Source: JAMXLO01 sp963812505 (GTDB taxonomy: Bacteria; Pseudomonadota; Alphaproteobacteria; Acetobacterales; Acetobacteraceae). From it: a stretch of DNA of 64,000 nucleotides. The DNA is taken from positions 1 through 64,000 of the forward strand of contig CAWEVM010000016.1 in NCBI GenBank assembly GCA_963812505.1, given 5' to 3'. The notes under the pieces were generated by a model. That model was given only the letters and a program-made list of their open reading frames with translations. It had not been told where the DNA came from and made no database searches. Below, piece by piece: positions 43,403 to 50,994 of this stretch. Every line of letters starts with the position of its first letter. Position 1 is the first letter of the stretch. A program made the translations under genes and the position numbers.

Positions 43403-44545
43403 TTATGGCTTCTGGTTGCTGAAGATGATGGTGCCGGATGCGGCGAACATGCCGCCGACACCGTGACAGACGGAGATTTTCGCCCCGGGGATCTGTGCCG
43501 GTGCGATGCCTCGCATCTGTCGCACGCTCTCTTGCAACGCGTACATGCCGTACATGCCGGAGTGCATATACGACAGGCCGCCGCCATTGGTGTTGAGCGG
43601 GAGCTTGCTGCCGATCGCGGTGTTGCGTTCGGCGATGAAGCGGCCTGCCTCGCCGCGCGGCACGAAGCCCAGGTCCTCCAGTCCGAACAGCGGCAGATGC
43701 GCGAAGGCGTCATAGATCATCAGATGATCGACGTCCTTGTGCGTGATGCCGGCTTCGCGGAACGCCGTCGGTCCCGCGACGCTGAACGCGCGCGAGCTGG
43801 TGAAGCTTTCCATCTGGCTCACCATCGGCGTCTCGACGCTTTCGCCGGTGCCGAGAATGTAGACGGGCTTGGTGGGGAAATCCTTGGCGCGATCGGCGGA
43901 GGTCAGGATCAGCGCGCCGCCGCCATCTGTGACCAGGCAGCATTGCAGCAGGCGGAACGGATAGGCGATCATGCGTGAGCCCAGCACGTCCTCGACGGTG
44001 ATCGGATCGCGGAACGTGGCGCGCGGGTTCTTTGCCGCCCATTCGCGCTGCACGACGGATACCATGGCGATCTGCTCGTGCGTCACACCGTAGGTCTTCA
44101 TGTAGCGCAGCACCGGGATCGGAAACAGGCTGGGCGGACCCATCGGACCGAACGGCTGTTCGAACTGACCGTTCAGGCTGGACGGCGGTACCGGGCGCGG
44201 AATGCGGCCGATGCCGGACCGACCGCTTTCGCCGTGCGTCACCAGAATGGTCTTCGCAAGTCCGGCCTCGATCGCCGCGGCGGCGTGGCGCACGTGGATC
44301 ATGAACGAGCAGCCGCCGACCGAGGTGCCATCGACCCATGTCGGCGTTATGCCGAGGTAGTGAGCGATCTGCACGGGGGTTTCGCCCGCGGTGGCGACAC
44401 CGTCGATGTCTTTTGGTTTCAGACCGCAATCTGCCATCGCATTGAGCGCCGCGTCGGCGTGCAACTGGATCTGCGACATGTCGGGAATGACGCCGAGTTT
44501 CGTGGTCTCCGCGGCACCGACGACGGCGACTGTGTTGTGTGGCAT
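43403..44545 (-). CDS. SCP-x-type thiolase/aldolase family protein
   Basis: A 380-residue thiolase-fold protein of the lipid-transfer/SCP-x group. ATG 44545 begins MPHNTVAVVGAAETTKLG. The first active-site loop reads VDGTSVGGCSFMIHVRHAA, with a Cys in the nucleophile region; later SVCHGVGGMFAASG supplies the conserved C-H-G. In steroid side-chain degradation, similar proteins pair with a DUF35 partner and can act as retro-aldolases rather than thiolases. The DUF35 gene is immediately upstream (4-bp gap), so the two probably form a complex. Confidence 0.88.
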   Translation of the reverse strand: MPHNTVAVVGAAETTKLGVIPDMSQIQLHADAALNAMADCGLKPKDIDGVATAGETPVQIAHYLGITPTWVDGTSVGGCSFMIHVRHAAAAIEAGLAKTILVTHGESGRSGIGRIPRPVPPSSLNGQFEQPFGPMGPPSLFPIPVLRYMKTYGVTHEQIAMVSVVQREWAAKNPRATFRDPITVEDVLGSRMIAYPFRLLQCCLVTDGGGALILTSADRAKDFPTKPVYILGTGESVETPMVSQMESFTSSRAFSVAGPTAFREAGITHKDVDHLMIYDAFAHLPLFGLEDLGFVPRGEAGRFIAERNTAIGSKLPLNTNGGGLSYMHSGMYGMYALQESVRQMRGIAPAQIPGAKISVCHGVGGMFAASGTIIFSNQKP

Positions 44546-44549
44546 CGGT

Positions 44550-44960
44550 TCAGCCTTTCGCCGGGCGGAAGAAGGGCAGTGTGATGGTATCGTTCTGCTT
44601 GGCGAACACCACTTCGAGCGGCATGTCGAGCTGCAACGCATCGGGCGTCTGCGCGCATTCGACGATGTTGGTCATCATGCGGGGACCTTCCGCGAGCTTC
44701 ACCACGGCGATCGCATAAGGCGGTTCGAAGCCTGGGACCTTGCGATGATGGATCACGTAGCTGTCGAGGATCGCGCGGCCAGAGGCGGCGAATGCACTGA
44801 CCTTGCGCGAGGCGCATTTTGGGCAGAACGGCCGTGGCGGGAAATACGTGTGCCGGCACTCGTCGCAGCGTTGCAGGCGAAGCTCACCCGCTTGCGTGCC
44901 GTCCCAGAAATGTTTGGTTTCCGGCGTGGGTTGCGGCAGGGCGCGGCCTGGCTCTGGCAT
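44550..44960 (-). CDS. Zn-ribbon/OB-fold protein (DUF35)
   Basis: A 136-residue DUF35 protein. The rubredoxin-like zinc ribbon is formed by LQRCDECRHTYFPPRPFCPKC (two CxxC pairs, split by 13 residues), and the OB fold follows (GRAILDSYVIHHRKVP, YAIAVVKLAEGPRMMTNIV). These proteins are obligate partners of SCP-x-like thiolases and acyl-CoA-processing enzymes, binding the CoA part. The gene order DUF35-thiolase-CoA-transferase is typical of such modules. Confidence 0.9.
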   Translation of the reverse strand: MPEPGRALPQPTPETKHFWDGTQAGELRLQRCDECRHTYFPPRPFCPKCASRKVSAFAASGRAILDSYVIHHRKVPGFEPPYAIAVVKLAEGPRMMTNIVECAQTPDALQLDMPLEVVFAKQNDTITLPFFRPAKG

Positions 44961-44975
44961 TGGTGTTTCCTCGGT

Positions 44976-45248
44976 TCAGTTGGGCTTGCGGCGGCCGGCG
45001 ACGTAGGTGGCGCCTGCCGGACCGGCCTGTTCGGAATGGCGGCAGCCGTGCGTCATGCTGAACGTGTCGCCGACGTTGTAGGTGCTGCGCTGATCTCCGA
45101 CGACGATCGTCATCTCGCCGTCCACGACGAGTAGGCGTGCATCGAAATCATGTTGGTGCTCGGGGTTGATCGCGCCTGGCTGCATGGTGTTGACGACGAC
45201 CTGATAGCCGTCGCGGTGCAGCTCGGCCTCGAATGTGGTGCGATCCAT
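44976..45248 (-). CDS. Small cupin-domain protein
   Basis: A 90-residue single cupin. ATG 45248 is preceded by GGAGGAATCCGCC; an in-frame start at 45272 would place that site inside the gene. Cupin motif 1 is NPEHQHDFDARLLVVDGEMTI, with His residues in HQH, and motif 2 includes VGDTFSMTHGCRHSE. It probably binds a metal; an enzymatic or sensory role cannot be told apart. It is first in the cluster that continues with DUF35. Confidence 0.8.
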   Translation of the reverse strand: MDRTTFEAELHRDGYQVVVNTMQPGAINPEHQHDFDARLLVVDGEMTIVVGDQRSTYNVGDTFSMTHGCRHSEQAGPAGATYVAGRRKPN

Positions 45249-45476
45249 GGCGGATTCCTCCAGGGTTGGCATCAGGCTAGTGCGGTTTACGCATGGCTGG
45301 CAACGCGGCGGCCTCGGACCGACTGCTTTGGGGGGAACGCGGAGCCAGGACGCGCGCGCAGCGTGATCCTGATCTCCCCCTACAAAGGAATTTGCAGGAC
45401 GATGTCGATTTCCGGGAACCTCGTTCGTCGTTTCAATGACAGGCGGGGGAGGCCGACTCTAACAGGGAGACAGGCG

Positions 45477-45869
45477 ATGCGCGTGATGGTTTTGGTCAAG
45501 GCGACCGACGACAGCGAAAAGGGTTTTCTCCCCACGATCGAGGCCATGGAGGCGATGGGCAGATTTAATGATGAGCTGCGTGATGCCGGCATCATGCTTA
45601 TGGCCGACGGCCTCAAACCATCGTCGCAGGGCAAGCGTATTGCGTTCGATGGTCCCGGCCGTACAGTCATCGACGGGCCTTTCGCCGAAACGCGCGAGCT
45701 GGTCGCCGGCTTTTGGCTCTGGGAAGTCAAGGATATGGACGAGGCGGTCGCCCGGGTGAAGCGCTGTCCCAATCCCATGCCAGGACCGAGCGAGATCGAA
45801 ATCCGGCCGCTGTACGAGATGGCTGATTTGCAACGAGGATCTGACGCGGGTGGTCACGGAAATCCATGA
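45477..45869 (+). CDS. YCII-related (DGPF-domain) protein
   Basis: A 130-residue protein of the YCII/DGPF family. It begins MRVMVLVKATDDSEKG, with LMADGLKPSSQGKRIAFDG and the signature VIDGPFAETRELVAGFWLWEV. Members are often linked to ECF sigma genes or act as small alpha-beta barrel enzymes of unknown function. The ATG follows CAGGGAGACAGGCG. The last residues (GSDAGGHGNP) lie close to the left end of the insertion sequence, so the original C-terminus may have been altered; the core domain is intact. Confidence 0.85.
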   Translation: MRVMVLVKATDDSEKGFLPTIEAMEAMGRFNDELRDAGIMLMADGLKPSSQGKRIAFDGPGRTVIDGPFAETRELVAGFWLWEVKDMDEAVARVKRCPNPMPGPSEIEIRPLYEMADLQRGSDAGGHGNP

Positions 45870-45990
45870 CCGGACTGAGACTGTCGGCCGCAGCAGTTGC
45901 CGCGAGCTACACATACGTGTTGGTGTGGACGGCCCCACGGCATCGAGTGCCAGATGTTGGGTCGTGAAACGCCAACATAGGAGGCCGTCC

Positions 45991-47007
45991 GTGACGGAGC
46001 TTAAGCTGATATCGGTTGATACGTCCAAGCATGTGTTCACGCTGCATGGCGTGGGCGATCGGGGAGAGGTGGTGCTGCGTCGGGAGTTGCGTCGCCAGCA
46101 GCTTGAGGGGTTCTTCGCCAAGCTGCCCCCGACGGAAGTGGTTCTGGAGGCATGTGGCGGCTCGCATCACTGGGGCCGTGTTCTGATGGCATTGGGACAC
46201 CGGGTGCGGTTGATCCCGCCGCAATATGTGAAGCCCTTTGTCAAACGCAACAAGAACGACCGCGCCGACGCCGAAGCGATGTGTGAGGCGGCAGCGCGGC
46301 CGGGCATCAACTTCGTTCCGGTGAAGTCGGCTGAGCAGCAGGCGGCGGCGATGGTCCTGTCGGTGCGCGAGTTGCTGGTGAAGCAGCATACGCAACTGGT
46401 CAACGCGGTGCGTGGCCATGCCGCGGAGTTCGGCGTGATCGCGGCCAAGGGAACCGGGCACGTGGAGCCGCTGTTGGCGCGCATTGCCGACGACCCGGCG
46501 GTGCCTGAGCCGGCCCGCGCGATGTTCGCCGAGCTGGGCGGACGGATCGCTGAGTTGAGCGTGCGGCTGACGGCGCTCGATCGCGACCTGGCCCGGCTGC
46601 ACAAGAGCAACCCGGTGAGCCAGTTGCTGGCGGAGATACCAGGCGTCGGCCCGATCAGCGCGCTGAGCTTCGCCCTCACGGTGGATGTCTCGCAGTTCCG
46701 CTCGGGGCGTCATCTCGCCGCCTGGCTCGGCCTGACACCGAAGCAGAAGTCGACGGCGGGCAAGCCGCGGCTGGGCGGGATCTCGCGCCAGGGCAACGAA
46801 CGGCTGCGACAGTTGCTGGTGCTCGGCGCAACCGCCGTGGTCCGCACTGTCAAACCAGGCAGCCGGCATGCCAGCGCCTGGCTGCTGGCCCTGCTGCAGC
46901 GCCGTCCGCGCAAGCTCGCGGCGGTCGCCCTGGCCAACAAGATGGCCCGTGTCGTGTGGGCCATGATGACCAGCGGTGAGGCATACCGTCCCGCGACGGC
47001 TGCCTGA
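45991..47007 (+). CDS. IS110/IS1111-family DEDD transposase
   Basis: A 338-residue recombinase. The GTG at 45991 follows AGGAGG by seven bases. The N-terminal RuvC-like domain has Asp in LISVDTSKHVFTLH, Glu in VVLEACGGSHHWG, and Asp residues in NKNDRADAEAMCEA. A helical region follows, then the transposase_20 domain: LLAEIPGVGPISALSFAL, HLAAWLGLTPKQKSTAGK and GISRQGNERLRQLL with the nucleophilic Ser. Length is usual and no frameshift is seen, so it is probably active. In this family a transposon-encoded RNA selects target and donor DNA. Confidence 0.93.
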   Translation: MTELKLISVDTSKHVFTLHGVGDRGEVVLRRELRRQQLEGFFAKLPPTEVVLEACGGSHHWGRVLMALGHRVRLIPPQYVKPFVKRNKNDRADAEAMCEAAARPGINFVPVKSAEQQAAAMVLSVRELLVKQHTQLVNAVRGHAAEFGVIAAKGTGHVEPLLARIADDPAVPEPARAMFAELGGRIAELSVRLTALDRDLARLHKSNPVSQLLAEIPGVGPISALSFALTVDVSQFRSGRHLAAWLGLTPKQKSTAGKPRLGGISRQGNERLRQLLVLGATAVVRTVKPGSRHASAWLLALLQRRPRKLAAVALANKMARVVWAMMTSGEAYRPATAA

Positions 47008-47235
47008 ACCGCTGGCATCGCGGGTGAAAGGGCAACAGCAGAAGATGATGATCGGTCGAACCGACGAGCGAGATACCCCGTGGTATCCAACGGCGCTGTG
47101 CGAAACCGCAGACGTGTTGAGGGCTCGCTCGCGGAACCCATCTGGGCCGCGGTCATCTCGACCGCACCGCAAGGCCGGACACATGACCGCACTCGTACCC
47201 GTCGTCGATTCTGCAGCATTGCCCTTGAACCCAAA
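47008..47235 (+). ncRNA. Candidate seekRNA/bridge RNA region of the insertion sequence
   Basis: 228 nt between transposase stop and right inverted repeat with no gene. Adjacent small hairpins are visible: TCGGT-CGA-ACCGA (47052-47064) and GATACC-CCGT-GGTATC (47072-47087). IS1111 elements are known to encode their guide RNA in this 3' position. The RNA itself is predicted only from position and structure. Confidence 0.45.
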
Positions 47236-47248
47236 GGGCCGTCCACAC

Positions 47249-47325
47249 ATGGATACCGGGCCTTCGCCAGGCATGATGGTATGAGTCGTCGTCAGCCTGG
47301 GTATAATGTCCCCAACCGGTCAAAA
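47249..47325. repeat. REP-like palindrome next to the insertion sequence
   Basis: GGATACCGGGCCTTCGCCAG then GCATGATGGTATGAGT closely follows the pattern at 39361-39410 (GGGGCCTTCGCCCGGCATGACGGTGTGAGT), including the downstream CGTCGTCAGC/CCTCGCCAGC segment. The 5' side of the element is interrupted at the insertion sequence. Confidence 0.65.
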
Positions 47326-47341
47326 GCTCGGTGCCGATGTA

Positions 47342-49504
47342 CTAGGCGGGTTCCACCATTGCGTCCAAGGCGGCGCGGACGGCCCGGGCCAGGTCGCGTC
47401 GGTCATACGGTTTGTGGAGCAGGTGCTGTCCGCCGGGTTCCGACATGCCGCCGGCATAACCGGTGGCGAACAGAACCCTCAGACCAGGCCGGAGGCGGCG
47501 CGCCGTGGCGGCCAGTTGATGGCCGCTCATGCCTTCGGGCATGACGACGTCAGTGAACAACAGATCGACGGGTTGGCCTGATTCGATGATCGTCAGCGCC
47601 GAGGGCCCGCTCGACGCGGAAGCGACAGTGTAGCCCAAGGCGGCCAGGTGGCGGCGCGTAATCGCGGTCAGGTGTTCATTGTCGTCAACCAGCAGGATCG
47701 CTTCAGTTCCGCCGGGACCGGCAGGTGCGGCCTGAGATGCACCCGGCACTGTCGCAGCGTCGTCGTTGGCCCGCGGCAGATAGAGCCGGACCTTGGTTCC
47801 GACGCCAACGGCACTTTCGATATCGAGATGTCCGCCCGACTGTTTGGCAAAGCCGTAGGCCATGCTCAGGCCAAGGCCGGATCCGGCGGACGGTGGCTTG
47901 GTCGTGAAGAATGGCTCGACCGCCTGACGCACCACGGCATCCGACATTCCAACGCCGGTATCTGCGACAGTCAGCACGACGTAGTCGTCGTTGCGCAACT
48001 CGGAGTACGGCGCGGCGCCTCGCGCATCCAGGTGGAAGTTGGCCGCCTCGATTGTGAGGCTACCGCCCTGCGGCATCGCGTCGCGCGCATTGAGCGCCAG
48101 GTTGAGCAAGGCATCACCGATCTGCGACGGATCGGCGCTGGTGCACCAGAGCTCAGGTGAGCGCGTGGCTTCGATGTGGATAGCCTCGCCAAGCGTACGG
48201 CGCAGCATCGCAACGTTGTCTTGGAGCAGTGCGTTCAGGTCGACGCGCTGCGGCCGCAGCGGCTGGTTGCGCGCGACGGCCAGGAGGCGGCGGGTCAACA
48301 GCGATCCGCTCAGCGCGCTGTTCAGGATCTCGCGCGCCAGCTCGGTGTGCTCGGGGCTGTTGCGGACTGCGTCCATCAGGAATTCCACGCTGCCGATGAT
48401 CACGCCCAGCAGATTGTTGAAGTCGTGCGCGATGCCGCCGGTGAGCTGGCCCAGCGCCTTCATCTTTTCTGACTGGCGCAGCATCTCCTCGGCGCGCAGG
48501 CGCTCTGCGGTCTGGCTCTTCAATTCGCGCAGCGTTGCCTCGAGCTGAACGCAGGCCGCGCGCAATTCGGTCTCGGCGCGTTCGCGCTCCGCGATTTCAT
48601 GTTCCTTGTCCCGATTGAGCTCGGCAAGCTCTCTGACTCGTTTCTGGAGGTTGTCCGCCATCTCATTGAATGAACTGGCAACCACCCCGATTTCATCTCG
48701 CGACAATACCTTGGCGCGGGTGCCCAGTTGTCCGGTGGAAAATGCATTGGCCGCGCGAATTATGCTGGTCAATCCCTGCTGTATGGCCTTGCTTACGGAA
48801 AAGGTCAGCAACAAGCCTGTGGTTTCGACCGTCAGCGCGGTGGCGAACAGCAGCCTCAGGACCACACTTTCCAGCCAACGGGAACCTTCGCCCAAGGTGA
48901 ATGAAAACTGATCCTCGAGTGTCGTGAGCCGCTGATCGATCGTGTAAACTGACCCGAGGAGTTGATCTATCCTATCCTGCGACGGGTGCGGAGACTGGAT
49001 TTCTTCCCGCAGTTTTTGCGCGATGGTAAGCAGCTGCTCGGCCATCGGTTGCGCGTCGCTCCATATGTTTATGGCTTTCCTTATGTATGAGATGCTGCTG
49101 AAATCGATGAACAGGCTTATCATTCCGTCAACGTCGTCGGGATGGTTGCGTCCCTCCAGGAAACCCTCGCGCGCCACGTCTAAGTTCGGGGTCGCCTTCA
49201 GCAGCTCCAGCCGCGTCTTGGCATCACCGAGCGGCACCCGCATAAATTGCTCAAAGAGCCGGTAATCCTGGTCAGTGCGAGCAACACCGTATCTGTACAG
49301 ATGGAAGACCGCGTCCTTCTGCGCCTTGGACCACAGACCTTCACCGCCCACATAAGCCCGCAGGGAAGAGAGCGTATTCAAAGAAAACAGCAGGACGAAA
49401 AGCTCGACGCCTATCAACAGCGCCATTGCGCCAACTGTGAAGTACAGCTTGCGGGCGATGGAGACATCCCTGAACCAGCGATAGAGAAAGAACCCGTTGT
49501 CCAT
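47342..49504 (-). CDS. Membrane hybrid sensor histidine kinase: TM-HAMP-HisKA-HATPase-REC
   Basis: A 720-residue kinase. TM1 is at about 22-44 (LYFTVGAMALLIGVELFVLL), a periplasmic helical domain covers about 45-205, and TM2 about 212-235. A HAMP domain (VSKAIQQGLTSIIRAANAFS) and coiled coil follow. The H-box is GGIAHDFNNLLGVI, the N-box NLALNARDAMPQGG, the G-boxes DTGVGM and GSGLGLSM. The C-terminal receiver has AILLVDDNEHL, Asp in LLFTDVVMPEGMSGHQ and Lys in LLHKPYDRRDL. The kinase core is close to that at 37.1 kb. It has no adjacent regulator gene, so an orphan receiver may be the partner. Confidence 0.92.
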   Translation of the reverse strand: MDNGFFLYRWFRDVSIARKLYFTVGAMALLIGVELFVLLFSLNTLSSLRAYVGGEGLWSKAQKDAVFHLYRYGVARTDQDYRLFEQFMRVPLGDAKTRLELLKATPNLDVAREGFLEGRNHPDDVDGMISLFIDFSSISYIRKAINIWSDAQPMAEQLLTIAQKLREEIQSPHPSQDRIDQLLGSVYTIDQRLTTLEDQFSFTLGEGSRWLESVVLRLLFATALTVETTGLLLTFSVSKAIQQGLTSIIRAANAFSTGQLGTRAKVLSRDEIGVVASSFNEMADNLQKRVRELAELNRDKEHEIAERERAETELRAACVQLEATLRELKSQTAERLRAEEMLRQSEKMKALGQLTGGIAHDFNNLLGVIIGSVEFLMDAVRNSPEHTELAREILNSALSGSLLTRRLLAVARNQPLRPQRVDLNALLQDNVAMLRRTLGEAIHIEATRSPELWCTSADPSQIGDALLNLALNARDAMPQGGSLTIEAANFHLDARGAAPYSELRNDDYVVLTVADTGVGMSDAVVRQAVEPFFTTKPPSAGSGLGLSMAYGFAKQSGGHLDIESAVGVGTKVRLYLPRANDDAATVPGASQAAPAGPGGTEAILLVDDNEHLTAITRRHLAALGYTVASASSGPSALTIIESGQPVDLLFTDVVMPEGMSGHQLAATARRLRPGLRVLFATGYAGGMSEPGGQHLLHKPYDRRDLARAVRAALDAMVEPA

Positions 49505-49982
49505 CGGCTTGGGACCTGTGTCGCTCAGATTGGCCGGTCAGATTTGCGTCGTCCGCACTCCGGCTGCTGCGTCCTGCTGGCGATGCGAAGATCGCTGCAC
49601 GAACTGGCTACGCGGCTCCATTGGTGTTCTGCTCGTCCTCGACGAGGGCTCGCGTGTCGCCACCGCTTGGACGGCGCCGCTGCCTTTGCTTGGCCAGCCA
49701 TCTTGCCATCGGGCCAGCTACCTATAGTTGTATCACCGTTGGCAGTAGCGGCCAAGGCGTACATTTGGCGCACGCGCGTTGTAAGCCGGTCAAACGCGCG
49801 GTTATTCCTTCACGAAACCGCTAGCGAAGTCTGAGTGCTGCGGCGGCCGGCGTGCATTGTTATTGCGAGGCAATCTCGTTCGATGAGGCAAACTCACGAT
49901 GGGGATTGCTTCCCGGATCACGCCGCGACTGCTGCGCGCGCAATGACAGGACACGTGTCTCGTCGTTCCCTGATGCGGAATA
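49505..49982. other. Intergenic region holding dispersed repeat copy 2
   Basis: 478 bp with no convincing gene; weak frames are shadows. 49858-49950 carries the second copy of the dispersed palindrome (GATGGGGATTGCT and GCGCGCAATGACAGG shared with 35859-35952). The rest should include the promoter of the minus-strand kinase. Confidence 0.5.
49858..49950. repeat. Dispersed palindromic repeat, copy 2
   Basis: Contains TTGCGAGGCAATC then CACGATGGGGATTGCTTC and ends GCGCAATGACAGG. It matches the outline of 35859-35952, but the arms are less perfect. Confidence 0.6.
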
Positions 49983-50957
49983 CTAGCCGACCAGCACGGC
50001 CTTGCCGATCACCTTGCGATCGATCACTGCCTGCATTGCCTCTGCGGCCTGCGTCAGAGGGAACCGATGCGAGATGCGCGGTCTCAGCTTGCCCTGCGCG
50101 GCGAGCTCGGTCAGCGCCTTCATGTTGGCGATCGCCAGTTCAGGGTTGGCCTCATTCAATCCGCCGATGCGGACGCCGATTGCGTCGATACCCTTGATGA
50201 GCAGGTAGTTGCTGCGGATGTTGGTCGGGCCGCCGCCGAGGAAGCCCAGGATCAGCAAGCGGCCGCACCAGCCGAGACAGCGCAGCAATTCGTCGGTCAC
50301 CTGCGCGCCGATCGGATCATAGACGATGTCGACGCCGCGCCCACCGGTCAGTTCCTTTACGCGGTCGATGAAGCCACCCTGGTAGCCGATGGCATGATCG
50401 GCGCCTTCCTCCAGGCAGGCACTGCGCTTTTCGTCGGTGCTGGCGGTGGCGATCACCTTGGCGCCGAACAGCTTCGCCACCTGGATCGCGGCGATGCCGA
50501 TGCCGCCGGCGGCGCCGTGCACCAGCACCCACTCGCCTGGCTGCATGCGTCCGCGCTGCAGCAGCGCGTGATATGCGGTGGCATAGGCGCCGCGAAACAC
50601 GCCGGCGGCTTCCAGGCTCATGCCTGCCGGCACGTGGTCGCAGAGTTCTGCCTTGGCGTTGCCGCGTTCGGCGCAGGCACCGAGGCTGTGGCGGCTCATA
50701 ACCTGGTCGCCGACGCGGAACTCGGTGACGCCGGCGCCGACGGAGACCACGACGCCGGCTGCCTCACTGCCGGGGATGAACGGCGGTTCGGGGCGGAACT
50801 GATACTGGCCGGCGAGCATCAGCACGTCGACGTACTGCACGCCGCGCGCCTCGATGCGCACCTGGATCTCGCCCGGGCCGGGTGGCGGCGGATCCGACAC
50901 ATTGCGCAGTGCCAGTACCTCCGGGCCGCCGAACGCCTCACACACCACCGCCTTCAT
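49983..50957 (-). CDS. NADPH:quinone oxidoreductase-family (zeta-crystallin-like) protein
   Basis: A 324-residue zinc-free medium-chain dehydrogenase. ATG 50957 begins MKAVVCEAFGGPEVLALRNV. It shows the hallmark IEARGVQYVDVLMLAGQYQ, PGSEAAGVVVSVGAGV, and the nucleotide loop WVLVHGAAGGIGIAAIQVAK. DIVYDPIGAQVTDELLRCL and KVIGKAVL at the end are QOR-type. Lack of the Cys/His zinc ligands fits quinone or enone reduction with NADPH. It lies 37 bp after the nnrS gene on the same strand. Confidence 0.9.
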   Translation of the reverse strand: MKAVVCEAFGGPEVLALRNVSDPPPPGPGEIQVRIEARGVQYVDVLMLAGQYQFRPEPPFIPGSEAAGVVVSVGAGVTEFRVGDQVMSRHSLGACAERGNAKAELCDHVPAGMSLEAAGVFRGAYATAYHALLQRGRMQPGEWVLVHGAAGGIGIAAIQVAKLFGAKVIATASTDEKRSACLEEGADHAIGYQGGFIDRVKELTGGRGVDIVYDPIGAQVTDELLRCLGWCGRLLILGFLGGGPTNIRSNYLLIKGIDAIGVRIGGLNEANPELAIANMKALTELAAQGKLRPRISHRFPLTQAAEAMQAVIDRKVIGKAVLVG

Positions 50958-50994
50958 GCACGCAATTCCCCGCTGTTGCCGCAGTATGGCCGTG

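Larger units (their letters stand above)
45923..47248 (+). mobile_element. IS1111-type (IS110 family) insertion sequence
   Basis: A 13-bp sequence GTGTGGACGGCCC at 45923-45935 is repeated in inverted orientation at 47236-47248. Between them lies a single DEDD transposase. Subterminal inverted repeats and a longer non-coding stretch after the transposase (228 nt) than before it (55 nt) are the arrangement known for the IS1111 subgroup. The true ends lie a few bases outside the repeats. REP-like sequence begins directly after the right repeat, consistent with insertion into a REP element. Confidence 0.85.

Noticed and set aside
45907..47274. A 455-residue minus-strand frame across the insertion sequence
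   Set aside because: It spans both ends of the element and is antisense to a full transposase with catalytic residues.
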